64,000 nt of DNA. Origin: Dirofilaria immitis. Taxonomy: Eukaryota; Nematoda; Chromadorea; Rhabditida; Onchocercidae. Under the pieces are notes generated by a model that was not told the origin of the DNA, searched no databases, and saw only the letters and a list, made by a program, of their open reading frames with translations. Below are positions 37,901-60,056 of the stretch, piece after piece. Numbering within the stretch: the stretch's first letter is position 1; the number at the start of each line of letters is the position of its first letter. Made by a program: the position numbers and the translations under genes. The DNA is taken from assembly GCA_024305405.1 (NCBI GenBank), contig JAKNDB010000105.1:3409501-3473500 (forward strand), read 5' to 3'.

Positions 37901-39473
37901 TTGCTAATATATTTAACAGGTACCCTTATATTTATGAGACAATTTTGGATACCCGATTTCGAGTTTCGCCTTCATCGTTTTTTCAAACGAATAGTGCTGG
38001 TGCCGCAATACTATATAAAACGATTGCTGAAAAATGTGGACTGACGAAAGTGGATAATGAAGTTGCACAAAAAGCTATCGATGTTGGTATAGTTACTGTA
38101 ATTTCCGAAAAAGAGCTCGAAGAATTTACAGAAGAAAGTAGCGACGAACCAAAAATGAAGATAATGAAGCTTGAAAAAATGGTGCAATTCTTGAATACTT
38201 TTAAATAAAATTAACTACTTAATTTTCATTAACTTTAGTAGCTTTCTCGTCTCTTATATTATGTAATTATATCTTTATCCTAGCGATACTTTATGTAATT
38301 GAAGATGTATTTTCAAAGTATTATTTAGAAGCGCAGTATGTTTTAAACTCTTTAAAACTAATTCTGATTCTGAATTATTAAAACAAATTTCAGGCAGGAA
38401 TTCCTGAACAACAACAAACAACTTTGATCCTTGACATTTGCTGTGGCACTGGAACGATCGGAATTAGTTTAATGAAATTCGCAAAAACTATTACTCGCAA
38501 ATTTTTAATAGGTATTGAAATTATTCCGGAAGCTGTTGAAGATGCCACGACAAATGCGAATGATAACAATTTGCCACCGGATAGGTATCCAAGAACTTTT
38601 TTGTTTCTGAAAAATGATTTTGTGAATTCTATCGAAGTTCAAAAAGTGTAATGAGAAAAATTGTGTCATTTCTGCATTAATGTTGTAAGGAATTTTGGAC
38701 TTCTAGCTATAAATTTGTGTCCGGCAAAGCAGAAAACATTTTCTCTCAATTGGAACGACTACTGCCATCATGGATTGATTTGAAAACAGTAAATATAATA
38801 GGAATAATGGATCCTCCACGAGCTGGGATTCACGACAAAGTAATTATTGGATGCCGAACGGTATGATTTTTATCCCTATAATTTAATGGACTTTTCTTTT
38901 TTAAATTTTATGCTTGCTGTTATTTAATGAGGATTGATTCTTTGCTATCATTCAATGAAAATAATGCACATGAAATGTTTCGTGTTTCAAAAAAATTCTT
39001 CGTATTCAAATTTCTTTTTATTTTACCCATCGCAACAATTGAAGCTTTGAGCTTTAAACATTGCTTTAAAATGGTCAAAAGTTTAGCTTATATATAAATT
39101 TTTATATCGTAGCTTACTTAGTATAAGTTTTTATTGTTCGAGATTCCCAGTTCCTAAAGGAAGAAACAATAATGATTTGAATTGATACGAATATTGAGAC
39201 TTCTCGAAATCAATCATCAGTTGATAGTGGTTTGGAAGATTTATTAAAACATGAGATAGTGATTTTCAGTTTTCGGTATTTCAGCTTGCACGGCTGAAAA
39301 AAGTTGTTTTTGTTTCGTGTAATCCATCTTTGGCAATGAAAAACATGGTTGATCTCTGTCGGCCAACATCCAGAAAATTCGAAGGTGAACCATTCAAGCT
39401 AACTTCTATCACACCAATTGACATGTTCCCGCAAACATTTCACTGTGAATGGGTAGTACAGTTTGATAGATAG
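34993..39473 (+). CDS. TRMT2A-like tRNA (uracil-5)-methyltransferase
   Basis: The enzyme methylates U54 of cytosolic tRNA to m5U using SAM. Exons read: 34993-35485, 35640-about 35814, 36134-36328, 36620-36834, 37163-37421, 37920-38181, 38394-38584, 38707-38860 and 39285-39473. An acidic N-terminus leads into an RRM (VQIRNIPTYMKYKQVKELLS, then VVKNMRHTGISVFFSLSTPE). The catalytic part shows RNKCEFTIGRN, FRVSPSSFFQTNSAGA, SAM-binding DICCGTGTIG, DPPRAGIHDKV, the nucleophile motif VSCNPS and the C-terminal HCEWV with the general-base Glu. Order and spacing match animal TRMT2A. A 30-residue acidic segment (SEKELEEFTEES...) is inserted before the SAM motif. Frame breaks: GG at 35760-35761 needs a third G to give KGRALRARIAQPEQ, and TTT at 37305-37307 needs a fourth T to give NDFLQLNNLFDE. 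The first coding exon is missing; a candidate ATG lies at 34602. Confidence 0.9.
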
Positions 39474-43317
<3,844 letters not shown>

Positions 43318-45822
43318 AGAATTTCGGTGACGCTGTATTACGTCGCTCTTCATATTTCATTAATTTTTAATATATTGTGACGATTAAAACTGCTTTCACG
43401 TGTCACTTGAGCAGTTATGATTTCTGTTGTTATTATACTTTTTACATCGATAGATATAGTAATAGCTGGGAAGCTTTTCTGATGAGGAATGAAGAAAATT
43501 AAAAAAATTTGCCAAACGATAAATTTCAGATTATCAAAGGAAGAAGTCCTTTTAATTGGATTTGACTAATTTATGATTAATTTAATTTGAAAACAGAAAA
43601 TAAATATGGAATGAAGAAAATTAAAAAAAACAGCCGAAAGATAAATTTCAGATTATCAAGATAGAAGTCCTTTTAATTGGATTTGATTAATTTGTGGTTA
43701 ATTTAATTTGAAAGTAGAAAATAAATATGAAGATGTAAGCCCTCTCCGGCAATAAAATCACTGCAAAGAATGGGCGAAATATAAACAATAGCGGTAAAGA
43801 TTCCAAAAAATGTCACGAGAAAATTACGTACTTTCTTGAAAATAAAGATTCTAAGAAGTTAATGATGTTTTTGTGTATTGTGCAGCATAATAAAATTTCC
43901 GAATATTCTCGGAATCTTTGTAGATTCAGAAAATAACTACTGCTAATTTCTATTTGTAGTCGATGATGATCAATGAATCGTTCGCATTACCATTTATAAT
44001 TGCTATAGCAATATTGATTAAATGTCTCTCATTTCACATGTATTTCAATTTATCTACTCGGAACTTATTCATCGATTGATAATCTTATCTATTATTAATA
44101 TTTGATAGAATAAAGACAAACCGTTTCCTGTATACAGTATGCAGCAAGAGGACTTTTAAAATGGTCATGGGAATTATTGCCATTCTGCTTCAGTTTTTCC
44201 AAAAAAGATTCTTATTGAATAACCTCAATTGAATGAGTTCCAGTGTCTTAATATATTTCCTTCGTGCATAGTTTAATTAATGTGACTATTACGTGAAACA
44301 TTTAAAATATGAAGGGAAATTTCGAGCAAATTATTTTTAACAATTCATATTAGACATAATTTTGATCTCTTGATTATAAAAACATTACAAAAAGAAAAAC
44401 AATGCGTTTTAATCGAAGATATGTCTTTAACCGGTCGCATCGTATTTCTGGTTGGTACGAAGAAAATCATGTAGCATGTTAGAACGGTTGCTAGCATAAT
44501 CAAACCTAGAATTTGATGGATTTGTTGATTGTTATTTTATTTCATCCCTACTTTACTTTGCTTGCAATTTAATTTAAGCCTTACGTTATTTTTTGAGCTG
44601 TTATACATTCTCAGAACTTAGTTTCAAAATATGTGAAGATTTTTTGAAGGTGATCTCTGCAATAATGCAGTTCCAATTCACGCAAACTAAAGCGATCAGG
44701 GTGAGACATATTTTTACTAAATTTCATTTTTTGATTAAGAAGTTCAAGAAGAAGATGAGTTAAAGTTGTCCAAGAACATTAGTAATTAAGCTATTAATAA
44801 AGCCATTATTAATTTTGGCTAGTTATTTTCAATTTGATTAGAAAAAATATTTCCTTGGAGGATGGCGACTAATTTTTTCCAATTTTCAAGGAAAACAAAA
44901 TTGTCAAGATTAATTGGAATCTCACGTTACCAATAGAAGCAATGATTCTCAGTCTAAATGTAAACAAACTTCAAAAATTCATCGGTGAAGAATACAAAGC
45001 AAGTTTATCGCGAACTGAGATCCATGACTTCACGATTCAACTCAATTAGAAGATTACTGCATTGTGGATTGTAACGAAAATTTAAAAACCATAGTAATGA
45101 AGGATCTATACATTCCAGAAACAACTTGAACATACGAACGAAAAATTGAAGGAAAGCAACAGAAGACGTTGACGTTTTCTACGTGTCTTATATCGAAACA
45201 AGAATGAATGCGAACCTAAAACTTAATTTTTGAATCGACCCAGCGTATATTCATATTTACTGCGATCCAATTACCAGATTATCAAATTTTATATCAACTA
45301 GTTCATTTTTAATTGCATTTAAATCATGTTTAAAAAACCTCCCAAGAGTCGAAGGTCATGACCACAACTCCTCAGCAGAATCAGAAGGAAACCATAAATC
45401 TTCAAGTTTGAAATTATTTTTAAACTGAATATTCCACAAAACTAGCTGGACTGCTTCACATTACCAACTGAAGAATAAGAAATAAACTAATTAAACCAAA
45501 AAGATAATGTCGGAAAATGTATTTTCCAAAAGTTGTCCCCGATAGATTAGATACAATCTAATAGCACTGGAGAGATTATTCTTATCGCCTTAGTTTTTCT
45601 AAGTAATTACGATTTGAGAATAGTCTTTGAAAAAGAGACGACAAAGTTTCACTGGACTGATTAATAAACTGCATAAAACAACTTACTATTATAAGAATCT
45701 TATAACATATATTCACCTCAAAGTATGCAACTACCTATTTCATTTATAACCCATTCCATAAATATTATTGATATGCTAACAACTGAGAAATTTTATAACA
45801 AAAAGCCAATAACAAAGCAAAA
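43318..45822. other. Intergenic, no gene seen
   Basis: 2.5 kb between convergent adh-5 (+) and RPS25 (-). It contains a 122-bp tandem duplication at 43486-43729. No exon is supported on either strand. Confidence 0.45.
43486..43729. repeat. 122-bp tandem duplication, two diverged copies
   Basis: The unit starting GGAATGAAGAAAATTAAAAA and ending AAATAAATATG occurs at 43486-43607 and 43608-43729. The copies differ by scattered substitutions and small indels, so the duplication is not an assembly echo. Confidence 0.88.
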
Positions 45823-46892
45823 TTATTCAACAATAGTATCATCTGCTTTCGTGCACCTTGTATAGACGAGTTGTCCGCCGTGATGTACCACACACTTAAT
45901 CATTCCTGCAAAAACGAAAAGCTTTATAAGAAGAAATGAGAAGCAAGACGCTTCTAGGTGTAATGTTTTAAAGCCAAATACAATGGCAGTGATGGCAGAG
46001 TTTATCAAAAACTACTGGTAAACGAGAGTATCTTTGACCGACCAGTATATTAAGAACTCAAAGTGGTGTTACAAAAATTTTAACAAAAGCCACATATTAC
46101 TATGCAGCAAGAGATTGGTGATTGGTGCGCAAACTTGTCTTGTTGTGCATTCAGCAGATATCGAAAACGAGTAAACAGCCCGTTCAAAGTTAATTTTATG
46201 AAAACCTTTCTGTTTGCAGCATGTACTTGAGAGGAAAAATGCCAAACAATTTTGTCTGATTCTTCAGTAAGGTTTATGTTCACATTACGATTGAAATACA
46301 GACATTATCAAGCATAATATAAACCTTTTGCAAGAAGCTCTCGAAGTCCTTGCTTTGCTAAGGATGCTCGAACCTTTAATCTTTCCGAAACTACTGACGG
46401 TGTGATAAGCTTATATGTAATAACCTGTAATAAAAGCATTCTGAACGCAACTTTTGAAATGATGAAGTTACCAAAACACGTAACGTAATTTTCTTTAAAT
46501 TCATTTTCTTGAGCGATACTCTTTGGGGTGTCGAATAGTTTGCCTAACTGGATTCTTCAAAATAGGATTCGTGAGCTGTTTGAAATTTCTGCAGCATAGT
46601 CTCACTGTGCTTTGATATCGTTTGGTTATTACATTCTTTACGTTATGATGTTATATATATTTCTTTAAGAAGAAATAAAATGTAGAAAAAACATACTTCT
46701 TTATACAGTTTTTCATAAGTTGCTTTATCAAAAAGGACCATATTGTTCAATTTATCTCGAACTTTTCCTTTAGACCACTTTTTTTCTTAGCCTTACCACC
46801 TCCTCCACCTTCCTTCTTTTTGGTGCCTTCGCTACAGCTTTCGAATCACCTTTTCCACCTTTACCAGTTTTCGCTGCTGTTTTTGGAGGCAT
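45823..46892 (-). CDS. rps-25: Ribosomal protein eS25 (RPS25)
   Basis: A structural protein of the 40S head, near the E site. Three exons: 46697-46892 (ATG 46892), 46325-46424 and 45823-45905. Exon 1 gives [15 protein letters not shown] and, after a frame break, [18 protein letters not shown] and [14 protein letters not shown]. Exon 2 gives [20 protein letters not shown] and [13 protein letters not shown]. Exon 3 gives [20 protein letters not shown] and ends DDTIVE. This is colinear with animal eS25. The A5 run (+ strand T5 at 46817-46821) needs a sixth base to join KAPKK to [13 protein letters not shown]; since eS25 is an abundant, near-universal protein, a sequencing error is likelier than a pseudogene. 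Introns and splice sites are intact, which argues against a processed pseudogene. Confidence 0.94.
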
Positions 46893-48548
46893 GCTAATAT
46901 AAAACTCTAAAATAATAAAGTAAAAAAATCAGTTCTTCAAACAAAACGTTATACGACTTAATTGATTTACTTCCAGTTGCTCGAAGTCTTTCAATTCAAT
47001 AACTCAATTTAAGTATAAAAAAATTGTGAAACAAGGTCTATAACTTTATTATTCTTTATATCATATCTTAATTAAGCAAAAAAAAAAAGCACTTTAACCA
47101 AAATGTTGACTAAAAGCCAATCAGCAACAGATTTCCGTGACATTCATATAAACGATTGATACGAATACTGGCTACCTGACCACGAAATATGCCACCCAAC
47201 ATTCCCTTATTATCACCATTCACCCTACCACATTAATTATGCTTACCCAAACCGACAATGTACCATATCTATACCACCAGCCACGATTGCGGCCCTTATT
47301 ACTCAAACCATTCCCAAATGTCGCTGTGAAACATGCGTATTCCGTTCTCCTGATAGGAAAATTCAGAATCACTGTTTTGACAAACAGGAGTTGTGTTGCT
47401 GAGTGATGTGTGAAGGGGCATAGAGTAAACCACAATGACTTACCTGAAACCCCTTTTACTTATTTGAAATGCTAAAAAATATGACGTTATTTGCAGATAT
47501 ATCTATGAAATCTCATGGCCGTATATTGATGATTAAATGTTTTAAGTGTACAACTTTGTACTTAAGTTATTATTACTATATTAACAATTTCTTATAGTAA
47601 CTTCTCTAACAACTTCAGGCAATTATTCGCTATTATTGTATCTTTCATGTATATATTCTGTTACAATAAAGTGTTGAAGAAACATTAGGAAATAAAGAAA
47701 TCTTGATTCTTTCTAACAGACATTTTTTACTGAATTCAATTCGGACTTTAAAAAAGATGGTTTAATATTGCTACCACAGTATTGGCACTGCAGGTGTTTC
47801 ATTTACGTCTTCTTCTATCTCAGTCTGATCAAATCTCAAGTAAGCTTAACTAAGAGATATTTTCAATAATTTTTAGTGGGACTGCTGAAGTTTTCTTATT
47901 AATTAATTCACTTATTTCGAACGGAAAATTGGTTTGAATAAATTTAGATAAAAATTAGCATTATATGTCCACAAGTTGCACACCGTGTTTCCGGATTATA
48001 CACGTGGAGATTTTTCTGTTTCATGGTTCTTATCTTGCTACACCTCTCAAAATCTGAAAATTGACCTGTGGAACAAATGAGCTTAATTGAGAGGATAAAG
48101 TTTGTCAAGGGTTCGGCTTTGCTATTCTCTAATATTTATATTCGTAACAGTTATTTTTAAAACGTAATGATGCAATGTGAATGATTCCATCGATTTTTGA
48201 TGTTATTTTTATGAAATTTGTATTTTGCAGTTGAGAAACATTGATCCGTTGACTCAACAGTTTTTTTATATCCTAAATATAATGCATTCTGTGATGAATT
48301 AAATGAAAACATTGCCGTTTGTTGATAAATTAATAGTCAAATCGTTTGAAAATTACATGAAACGATTTGATATCTGAGTTTAAAGGAATATATCAGTCCT
48401 TTTTTAACTTGTGGGAGTCCTTCTTCTATTCTTGTCGCTTTACTGGAATTGATTATCCTTCTATTTTCTGTGTCTATAGTTGTTTTTAATGATATATTCT
48501 CTTAAAATTTTATTTTTAAGTTATATAAATTGCACAGAAGCGCGAGAA
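46893..48548. other. Divergent spacer RPS25-SEC23
   Basis: 1.65 kb containing the promoters of two constitutive genes. The part from about 47150 to 47450 is clearly less AT-rich than its surroundings and lacks an acceptable coding frame; it may be the RPS25 promoter or an unannotated non-coding transcript. The rest shows nothing recognisable. Confidence 0.4.
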
Positions 48549-54257
<5,709 letters not shown>

Positions 54258-57200
54258 ATCGTTCGTTATATTAATATTCATATGCTATTCATTTGTTAGT
54301 AATCCGTATTTCTGATTTCGACTGTGATATGACTGTGTAATTAAGTCGTTTTTCCAGTCATTTTCTTGCTGTTTTCACCTTTTGTTCTTTATTCTTTGTT
54401 TTGTTCTTGCAAAATATAAATCTTTGGAACAAAGCTTATTTTTTGCCAACATATGTATGTCAAATGTATGTCAACTTATTCTAAAAGAAGAGATTCTTTG
54501 TTCAAAAATATTTAATCACTTTAAAAAGAAATGAAGATCTTTGTCTATCTTGATTTAAGGATGTGGAAACTAGGTACCTTATGTTTTCTGTCATTTTGGA
54601 ATTTAGGGAGTTGAAAAACCAATAACAAACGCTTTGGAGGAAAAATTTTTGGATGTCGTAAAATCATGTGTTGCTGTTGTTACGGAATCGTCAGAAATTT
54701 TTGAACTTATTGGAACTTGACGCTGGCACCTTAGTTATGGAACTACTGATATTTCAAGAATATAGTTCTAAGAATAATAATTTTTACGCCAAGATTCGCA
54801 AATCTTTGTTCACAGTTATAAAAACTTTGGTGTCGTTGTATGAAATCTGTTTTATGAAAAATTTGGCTAGTTCACTCTCTGAAATATTGGAAATTTGAAA
54901 ATTAAATAAGTTTTCTTAAATCGAAAAAAGGAAAGTTTTTTGACAAGTGATAGGTCAAAGAGATAAGATGCGTTGCAAAATGCGGAATTTTAAGATGCTT
55001 CCTTCTCTTCCACTGCTTTAGCCTTTCGAATTTATTTTTTATTTTTTCATTGTTTTTAGTTCATGATTTTCAATTTTGCGCTATTTAAGAATTATATATT
55101 ACAGCTTCAAAGTTGAACGAATATATGAATACTATTATTTTCTGTTGCCAGGTTCTAATTTGGTAACTTTATTCATAAAATTAGTCATTCTTTTCTTTCA
55201 AAAATCCTCCGTATTTCTTCAAATATCATGATTCGTTCTAGCAAATTATATTTCAATGTTATATGAAGATTTCTAAACTTAATTAATTTTTTCATAGAAA
55301 TTATCTTGAATTAGAAATCAGTTTTTCATACTGGCCATGGATCAGGCCTTTCAACAAGCATTTCCTTTCCATTTATATGCACCTCTTTTGCATTCTTTAA
55401 ATTTTTTTGAAGAATGAATCTTTTAATTACTATTAGTTCGCAAGGCTCGTTTGCAAAATTTTTCCAGCAATCCTTTGAATTCAAGCAATTCAAAGTTTCA
55501 AATAAAGTTATTTAACAAGTATTTTACTTAGAAAACTCGACAATTTTCAAAATATTTTAACGTTATTCCACTGTAGTGTTATTTCTTTTATGCATCGCAT
55601 AGTTTGCTGTATTTATTACTATCTCACTTCCTTTTGATTCTGAATTACTGGATTTTGCTTGCAAATCTCACGATTTTTGTCGGAAGTACTTGACTGATCA
55701 AATTTGTCTCGATAATATTGTAATACATTCAAGTCTTGCTTGAAATTGATTGATAAATTGATTCATGGATCTAGATAAGTTATCATTTAACTAACAATAA
55801 CAAATAACAATAATTTCGTTAGCAATGACAAGCGAATATAAATGAATTATGTTAAACTATTCATTATAACCTCAAAATATCAATAAAATTTATTTTCATG
55901 CATATTTGTTTTATTCTCATAGTGTATTCAGCAAAACCTTATTACGGTAAGGAAATTGCAATGGAAAGAAATTTATAAATTCCTCGAGATAAAGATGCCG
56001 AAATGTAAATATTTCATGAGTTGAAATAAAGCCTTCGAATTGAACTATCAAGTTGCTTAATTAATTATTTATATGCACTGCATAGAAGTTATGAAATATT
56101 AATCATTTGCTTTTATCTAATATTCATCCTTGATTAGGCTAATCAAATCTTCACTTGTGTAGTTTTGCTAGTATGATTATTTGATATAAAGTAAGCAACA
56201 ATAATTGCTCTTCGAACTATTGTGATTGAGATAAGCTTTAATTGCACTGATGAAAGTAATTAACAACAAATTGTTAAGAATTTAATCAGTTCTATTTTCT
56301 ACAGTAACCATAACTTAAAAGAAATATTCATCGCATGAACGAATCGATATACAAATCGGTGATACTCTTCATACTACTTCTGCTTTTATTGTTTGTAGGC
56401 AGTAATACTGCATGTTTTTAGAAGTTTTTGTATAAGAGACTTATAATTCAGCATCCCATCCGATCTTCTTAGCGTTATATTGTTACTGATAATCATAAAG
56501 GGAATATCTTAATTTGATATCCAGAATTGATGTTTCTCGTATCCATGAAATAGTATCTCCTGAATCTCTCAATTCTTTCTTCTCCTTCCTTCTTAATTTC
56601 TTCTCTTACATTGTTTCTTGGTTTTCTTTTTGTCTCTCTCTTCCGACTTTTGAACTCTAATTTTGCCTTTCAGAAAAGCCATAAATAATGCCTTCAAGTA
56701 TTTCTATAGTTTTGATATATAAAATTATTCGGAATGAAAATTATTCGGAATGTGATCAATATTATAAATTGTTGATATGCACTATGTTAATCATAAAGCT
56801 GTGGTGGATAAGCAACACTACGGAATTAACGGAAACACATTCTGATTGTTATAAAGACGATACAAAAGGCTATGGTTGTTATTGATGCCATCGACAACGC
56901 GAATCTTACCATCGCGGTTCAGGCTCTATGCATAAAAGTAAGAGATTATAATAGCGCAGCAAAAAGTTGTACTCTGATCCAGCTGATATATTAAAATTAA
57001 ATTTTTTAATAGATCAGTAGATGGCTAGATTTAATGATGATTAACTACGTTACAGCAATTAAATGAAATTAATTCATTTCAAGCTTTCTATCAGAAAAAT
57101 TCAACTTGTAATCATTTACGCTGCGAAGTTCTGGCAATTTTGTCTCTTACTATTTTAGGAGTTGATGGTAAAAATGATTCAAATTTGTAAATTATGCAAA

Positions 57201-57739
57201 GTTGCTAACTACTCATTAGTAGTTATTTCTGTTCTTCATGATGAAAGCAAAGAAGAATGTCCATCTCTCTCGTCCTAAACAATCGTCTCTCCCTCTCGTT
57301 CTAAATAACTATCAAGATATCACCTTTAGGACTTGACAATACCTCTTCAAAGCGAGCGAGATAAAAAGTTTCACAGCGACTTGATCAAATAACAGCCATC
57401 GATTTTTGAATAGCCTCTCCGTTAAGATTATATTTGTTACTGTAGTTTCTCTGTTCGTGTAAACGTTTTTTTCTAACAGTGGTTCATGATTTAGCCCTGT
57501 TACTCTCTATTACCCACTCAAAGGAACGTGATATTTTTCTTTTCGCGGCTTTTAAATTATAAATTAGTCGCCATTTTTAACAGTGAGGAAGGATATCACT
57601 GATGTTATGATTTTGGCATGACACTTTTAAACTATGTCGTGGTGATTTTTTTCCTCATTTTCGTTTTTATAATGATTACATGATTTAACTTTATTGTAAG
57701 TATAATTTCATATCAGTGAATTAATTTTGAAATATCAAG
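54258..57739. other. Large intergenic stretch, no firm gene
   Basis: 3.5 kb between same-strand SEC23 and gamma-SNAP. Two weak coding-like patches exist: 54607-54720 (VEKPITNALEEKFLDVVKSC, after an AG acceptor) and 56688-56885 (65 codons after a TTTCAG, closed by TGA). Neither could be assigned. The last 500 bp are pyrimidine-rich (CTCTCTCGTC-type) and probably belong to the gamma-SNAP promoter. Confidence 0.4.
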
Positions 57740-60056
57740 ATGAACGAAATAAACAGACGTCGTATTGCAGAAGCAAATGAATGTATTAGAAAGGCTGAAG
57801 CACAGTGAGTTGATTCTTTGAACAACATAAGCCTTAGGAAACATGTAAGATATCGCTAACTTTCACTATAATTTCTATATTACTCAATTATCTAAAGCAT
57901 CAGTATAACGCATTTCTGTTTGAATTCGAAACGGTTCTCGACAATTTATTTTTGATCGTGTTCCAGCCTGAAAACATCAGTCATGAAAATGAAATTCAAA
58001 CCCGATTACAATAGCGCAGCAATGGAGTACGATCGAGCAGCCGTCTGCTTCAAAAATGCCTCCCAAATGGAAAATTCGCGTGATGCTTATCTAAAAGCCG
58101 CTGAAATGCATAAAGAAAATGGCAGTTTATTTCAGTGGGCCAAGTAGGTATTTTGTCTTGTAAATTCAATTTGATCGAATTATCTTTGAGATCATTTGAT
58201 CCAAAAATGGCAAAATGCATTCAGTAATTAGTTAGATCATTCTTAGATGCAATGAAAATGCAGCTACGATTTGCAAGGAAATGGGCGATAGTTGTGGTAC
58301 ATTGAAGTATATGGATTTAGCTGCAGATGGATATGCCGAATCAGGAAGTACCGATACATCAGCTATGGCTCTTGATAAAGCTGCAAAATGTTTAGAAGAT
58401 GTCGATCCTGAAAAGGCTATTAAGGTTTTATTTTTTCAATCTTTTTTTTCAGAATTGTTTTTGATGAATTTAGGTTAAAAATTCTTTAAGTTTGCAGAGG
58501 GAAGAAGTCAATCAAATTTTGAAAAGCATTTCATGAATTTAATTTTCAAAAACGCAATTTGATTTCATTAGTTTTTTCAAATGATTTTGTGAAGAAGAAG
58601 CAAGTTTTTGAGTTTGATCCAGTTTTCGAAAGATGAGATCTTCCCTTAAAATTTTTTCAGGTTTAATTCTTTCGATTATTTTTTTAGTTTTTTTATTATT
58701 TTTGAATATGAGTTTGAATTGAATTACAAGATCGGATTTAAAATATAACTTCTTGAAGGATAGTATTTTGAAAATTTTGGTTTGATCAAATTGTTCAGGT
58801 TTATCACAAAGCACTGACAGTGGTACAAGACTCAGATCGTTCGCGTATGGCTAGTGAATTTATGACTAGGCTGACTAAGCTGTATTTGAAACTGAAAAAA
58901 TATAAGGAAGCAGCTGATATGATTGGTGAAGAAATCGAAAAATACATGAAAGTTAAAGTATTTTTAATTTCATTCTTGCTGTAATATTGTTTGTCTTTTC
59001 GGTCATGGTTTTTTTTGAACATGAGATTTTGTGAATCGTAAAAAAAGCAAAAATTATATTTGTTGTAATTATTTTTAGAATTCTTTGGAAAGATTTTTAG
59101 TTTTATTTTGGTTCTCAATTCGAAGATCTGGTGGGATTATCAATCCATTTAAATATAGTTAAAAGAAATGTAATTTTATAGAATCAGTTAAATAAAATTC
59201 CTTTCATTTTTAAGAGACGAAAATTTAAAACAATTTGAATATGAATTTCTATAATTTAATATGCCATTTGTCTCATACTTTTTCTTCTCTATCTATTTTT
59301 AAAAACGAAATTATGTAATTTTTCTATTATAGCCATGTGCTTTATTTATTTGGAGGATCTAATGTTTTTCTCATCATCTGTTTCCCTTGTACTATTATGG
59401 TACCTTTCTATTTTAGGAAGTTGGTCGAGTAGGGCAGCTAACTACCGCTCTTGTTCTTGTCCAGCTAGTGCGTAATGATTCAGCATCAGCTACAAAAAAT
59501 CTCCAGAAGTTCCTCAAGTAAATTTTGCTACTTGGTATATGCTTTCATTTCATATTTTTATTATTGCTTTTTATTTTCAATGAATAAAATATAAAGTTAC
59601 TTCTGTTATTCTTTGTTCATTCAGATATGAAGATTTTGAAATTTCGGAAGATGCGAAGATTTGCAGTGGACTGATCTCAGCGTTTGAATCGGGTGATCGT
59701 AATCGTTTCCAACAGATTCTTCAGCAGCCAGTTCTAAGGAATATGGATAATGAAGTATTTTTTTTCTTTACTTTTTCAAAATAACATTTACACCTAGTTT
59801 TTTATATCCGAAATTTCCCGTGTTTGAATAGATGCATATTTAAAATGTAGTTTCATCTCCTATTTAAAGTAAAAGGGTACGTTAATTATTTTTCCAAAAT
59901 TAGTAGTTTCAGAGTCGTGAAACTCATATTTTTCAGTATCTGCGTTTAATAAAAGAATTAAAAGCTAGTTCTGAAGAAAGTGATCGTAATGGCCGCAATA
60001 ATGGTAACGGCTTTAGCGAAAGGAGAAGTAGTGAAAATGATGAAGATCTGAAATAA
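57740..60056 (+). CDS. Gamma-SNAP (NAPG), NSF attachment protein
   Basis: Gamma-SNAP links NSF to SNARE complexes for disassembly after membrane fusion, mainly on endosomal routes. Seven exons join in phase with no frame break: 57740-57804 (ATG 57740), 57967-58143, 58247-58424, 58799-58957, 59417-59517, 59625-59754 and 59937-60056. The sequence is an all-helical TPR-like solenoid: MKFKPDYNSAAMEYDRAAVC, DAYLKAAEMHKENGSLFQWA, CNENAATICKEMGDSCGTLK, DGYAESGSTDTSAMALDKAA, VGRVGQLTTALVLVQL, and a short acidic tail ending SENDEDLK. The gamma rather than alpha/beta type is indicated by the CFKNASQMENSRDAYLKAAE and YAESGSTDTSAMALDKA blocks. The length of 309 residues matches the family (about 312). 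Confidence 0.95.

Noticed and set aside
45823..46892. RPS25 as a processed pseudogene
   Set aside because: Introns, splice sites and the C-terminal exons are intact; only one homopolymer base breaks the frame.
54607..54898. Coding-like patches after an AG acceptor behind SEC23
   Set aside because: Two short blocks in different frames without start, donor or recognisable homologue; too weak to call.
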